From an uncultured Succinatimonas sp. (GTDB lineage Bacteria; Pseudomonadota; Gammaproteobacteria; Enterobacterales; Succinivibrionaceae), in the NCBI RefSeq assembly GCF_905203285.1, contig NZ_CAJKVK010000047.1, positions 1 through 15,242 of the forward strand: 15,242 nucleotides of DNA. Direction: 5' to 3'. Both the position numbers and the translations under genes were made by a program. Numbering within the stretch: the stretch's first letter is position 1; the number at the start of each line of letters is the position of its first letter. The notes beneath the pieces are model-generated. The model made no database searches. It was given only the letters and a program-made list of their open reading frames with translations, and was not told the DNA's origin. Below, one piece after another: positions 14,114-15,242 of this stretch.

Positions 14114-15242
14114 TTACTGCTCATGTTTATGAGCTTCTTCCAATAACTCGATCTTCATATTGTAGTATGCAGGGCTCATATCCAGGAAGTGATGATGCGG
14201 ATTTTCAAAACGCTGCTCTTCAGGCCATATTTCATGCTCAAGCTGGCGTTTTACATATTCACGGATTTCATCAAGAGACGGAGACGGCTTGATTCTCTTG
14301 CCGTCAATCATGACCGTCTCAAGCATCTGACGCATCGTGCATCCGACAAATGATTTGTGCTTCCAAGGCTTATTCGGATCAATAAAGGTATATTCCTTGG
14401 TTAAGTCCGGAATTTCATCTTCTAAAGTGAGCAAATCAGCGACGGCATAACCGCGCTTATCATAAATTCTCCACAGATGCTTTCTGCCTGGATTTGTAAT
14501 CTTCTCAACGGTATCAGATACTTTAATCTTAGGAATAAACTTACCGTTTTCCTTGATCGCTGCAAGCTTATATACGGCACCGAAAACCGGTTCGCTTCTT
14601 GCCGTAATCAATCTTTCACCGACGCCAAATGAATCAATACAGCCACCCTGATCAAGAATTGAACGAATGGTAAACTCATCAAGGCTGTTAGATGCAACGA
14701 TTTTGCAGTCGGTAAGTCCTGCAGCGTCAAGAACCTTTCTTGCTTCTTTTGATAAGTAAGCTAAGTCACCTGAATCAATTCTAACGCCCTTAAGTCTCTT
14801 GCCCTGCGGCTCCAGAACTTCTTTTGCAACTTTTATAGCATTAGGAAGACCTGAGGTCATTACATCGTAAGTATCAATAAGCAGTATTGAGTTTTGCGGA
14901 TAGATTTCAACAAAATGCTTAAAGGCCGTATACTCATCTTTATGACACATGATCCAGCTGTGCGCCATGGTGCCGTTTACCGGAATATTGAACATTTTTG
15001 CGGCCATAACGGTCGAAGTACTGTTAACTCCTCCGATATATGCAGCTCTTGCACCGTACACTGCAGCATCAATGTTATGAGCGCGGCGGGCACCGAAATC
15101 AGACACGGGACGACCTTGGGCTGACTGTATAATTCTTTGGGTTTTGGTCGCGATTAATGACTGATGGTTTATTTGAGCCAAGATTGCGGTTTCGATTAAT
15201 TGAGCATCCATTAAAGGAGCAATTACGGTCAAAACCGGCTCT
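14114..15242 (-). CDS. pncB: Nicotinate phosphoribosyltransferase (5' end outside window)
   Basis: Makes nicotinate mononucleotide from nicotinate and phosphoribosyl pyrophosphate (with ATP), the step after PncA in NAD salvage. The frame runs off the right edge (EPVLTVIAPLM at the boundary), so about 376 codons of the C-terminal part are visible. A TTG near the edge is an internal leucine, not a start. Recognisable segments are FGARRAH, GTMAHSWIM, LLIDTYDV, GVRIDSGDLAYLSKEARKVL (phosphoribosyl-binding core), VASNSLDE and FGVGERLIT. The C-terminal extension ending in a histidine-rich NPHHHFLDMSPAYY agrees with the long, roughly 480-residue family (as in B. subtilis YueK) rather than the 400-residue E. 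coli PncB. It is followed by two terminator-like hairpins. Confidence 0.93.
   Translation of the reverse strand, partial: EPVLTVIAPLMDAQLIETAILAQINHQSLIATKTQRIIQSAQGRPVSDFGARRAHNIDAAVYGARAAYIGGVNSTSTVMAAKMFNIPVNGTMAHSWIMCHKDEYTAFKHFVEIYPQNSILLIDTYDVMTSGLPNAIKVAKEVLEPQGKRLKGVRIDSGDLAYLSKEARKVLDAAGLTDCKIVASNSLDEFTIRSILDQGGCIDSFGVGERLITARSEPVFGAVYKLAAIKENGKFIPKIKVSDTVEKITNPGRKHLWRIYDKRGYAVADLLTLEDEIPDLTKEYTFIDPNKPWKHKSFVGCTMRQMLETVMIDGKRIKPSPSLDEIREYVKRQLEHEIWPEEQRFENPHHHFLDMSPAYYNMKIELLEEAHKHEQ

Overview
This is a low-GC bacterial window, probably from a gut-associated gammaproteobacterium. The family could be something like Succinivibrionaceae, but that is inference with low confidence. Reasons are an AppA-like periplasmic phytase, an FNT anion channel, a Tpx peroxidase, a lipobox lipoprotein and a SopB/IpgD-type type III secretion effector. 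No rRNA, tRNA, CRISPR array or intact insertion sequence is visible.

Left block (1-5.4 kb), AT-rich and chromosomal in character: tpx (+), thiM (-), a phytase/acid phosphatase (+), then on the minus strand nicotinamidase (pncA) followed after 25 bases by an arginase-fold protein with an altered metal site. Next come a roughly 0.5 kb intergenic stretch with three small hairpins and an interrupted short ORF, and a small lipoprotein (-).

Middle block (5.4-12 kb), the accessory part. A Fic protein of the DUF4172 type, with a C-terminal winged-helix region, lies behind a perfect 27-base palindrome. It is followed by decayed DNA with remnants of coding on the minus strand. Then comes a RelB/DinJ-YoeB toxin-antitoxin pair with overlapping genes, and another roughly 0.8 kb without a clear gene. 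The block ends with a two-gene cassette, a CesT/SigE-like type III chaperone plus a 740-residue SopB/IpgD-family phosphoinositide phosphatase, closed by a strong intrinsic terminator. The cassette is visibly richer in GC than its surroundings (hand count 35/60 at 11401-11460 against 23/60 at 2401-2460), which points to horizontal transfer. No secretion apparatus genes are in the window, so the effector is an orphan here.

Right block (12-15.2 kb), again AT-rich: an FNT-family channel (+), then on the minus strand pncB (nicotinate phosphoribosyltransferase, 5' end outside the window), a histidine-phosphatase-family gene and a GNAT acetyltransferase. PncA and PncB, on either side of the accessory block, supply two successive steps of NAD salvage: nicotinamide to nicotinate to nicotinate mononucleotide.

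The most interesting points are the enlarged SopB/IpgD effector with its chaperone, the Fic gene with a built-in DNA-binding domain next to a palindromic operator, the arginase-like protein whose metal ligands are partly replaced, and several broken or very short ORFs in the intergenic stretches.
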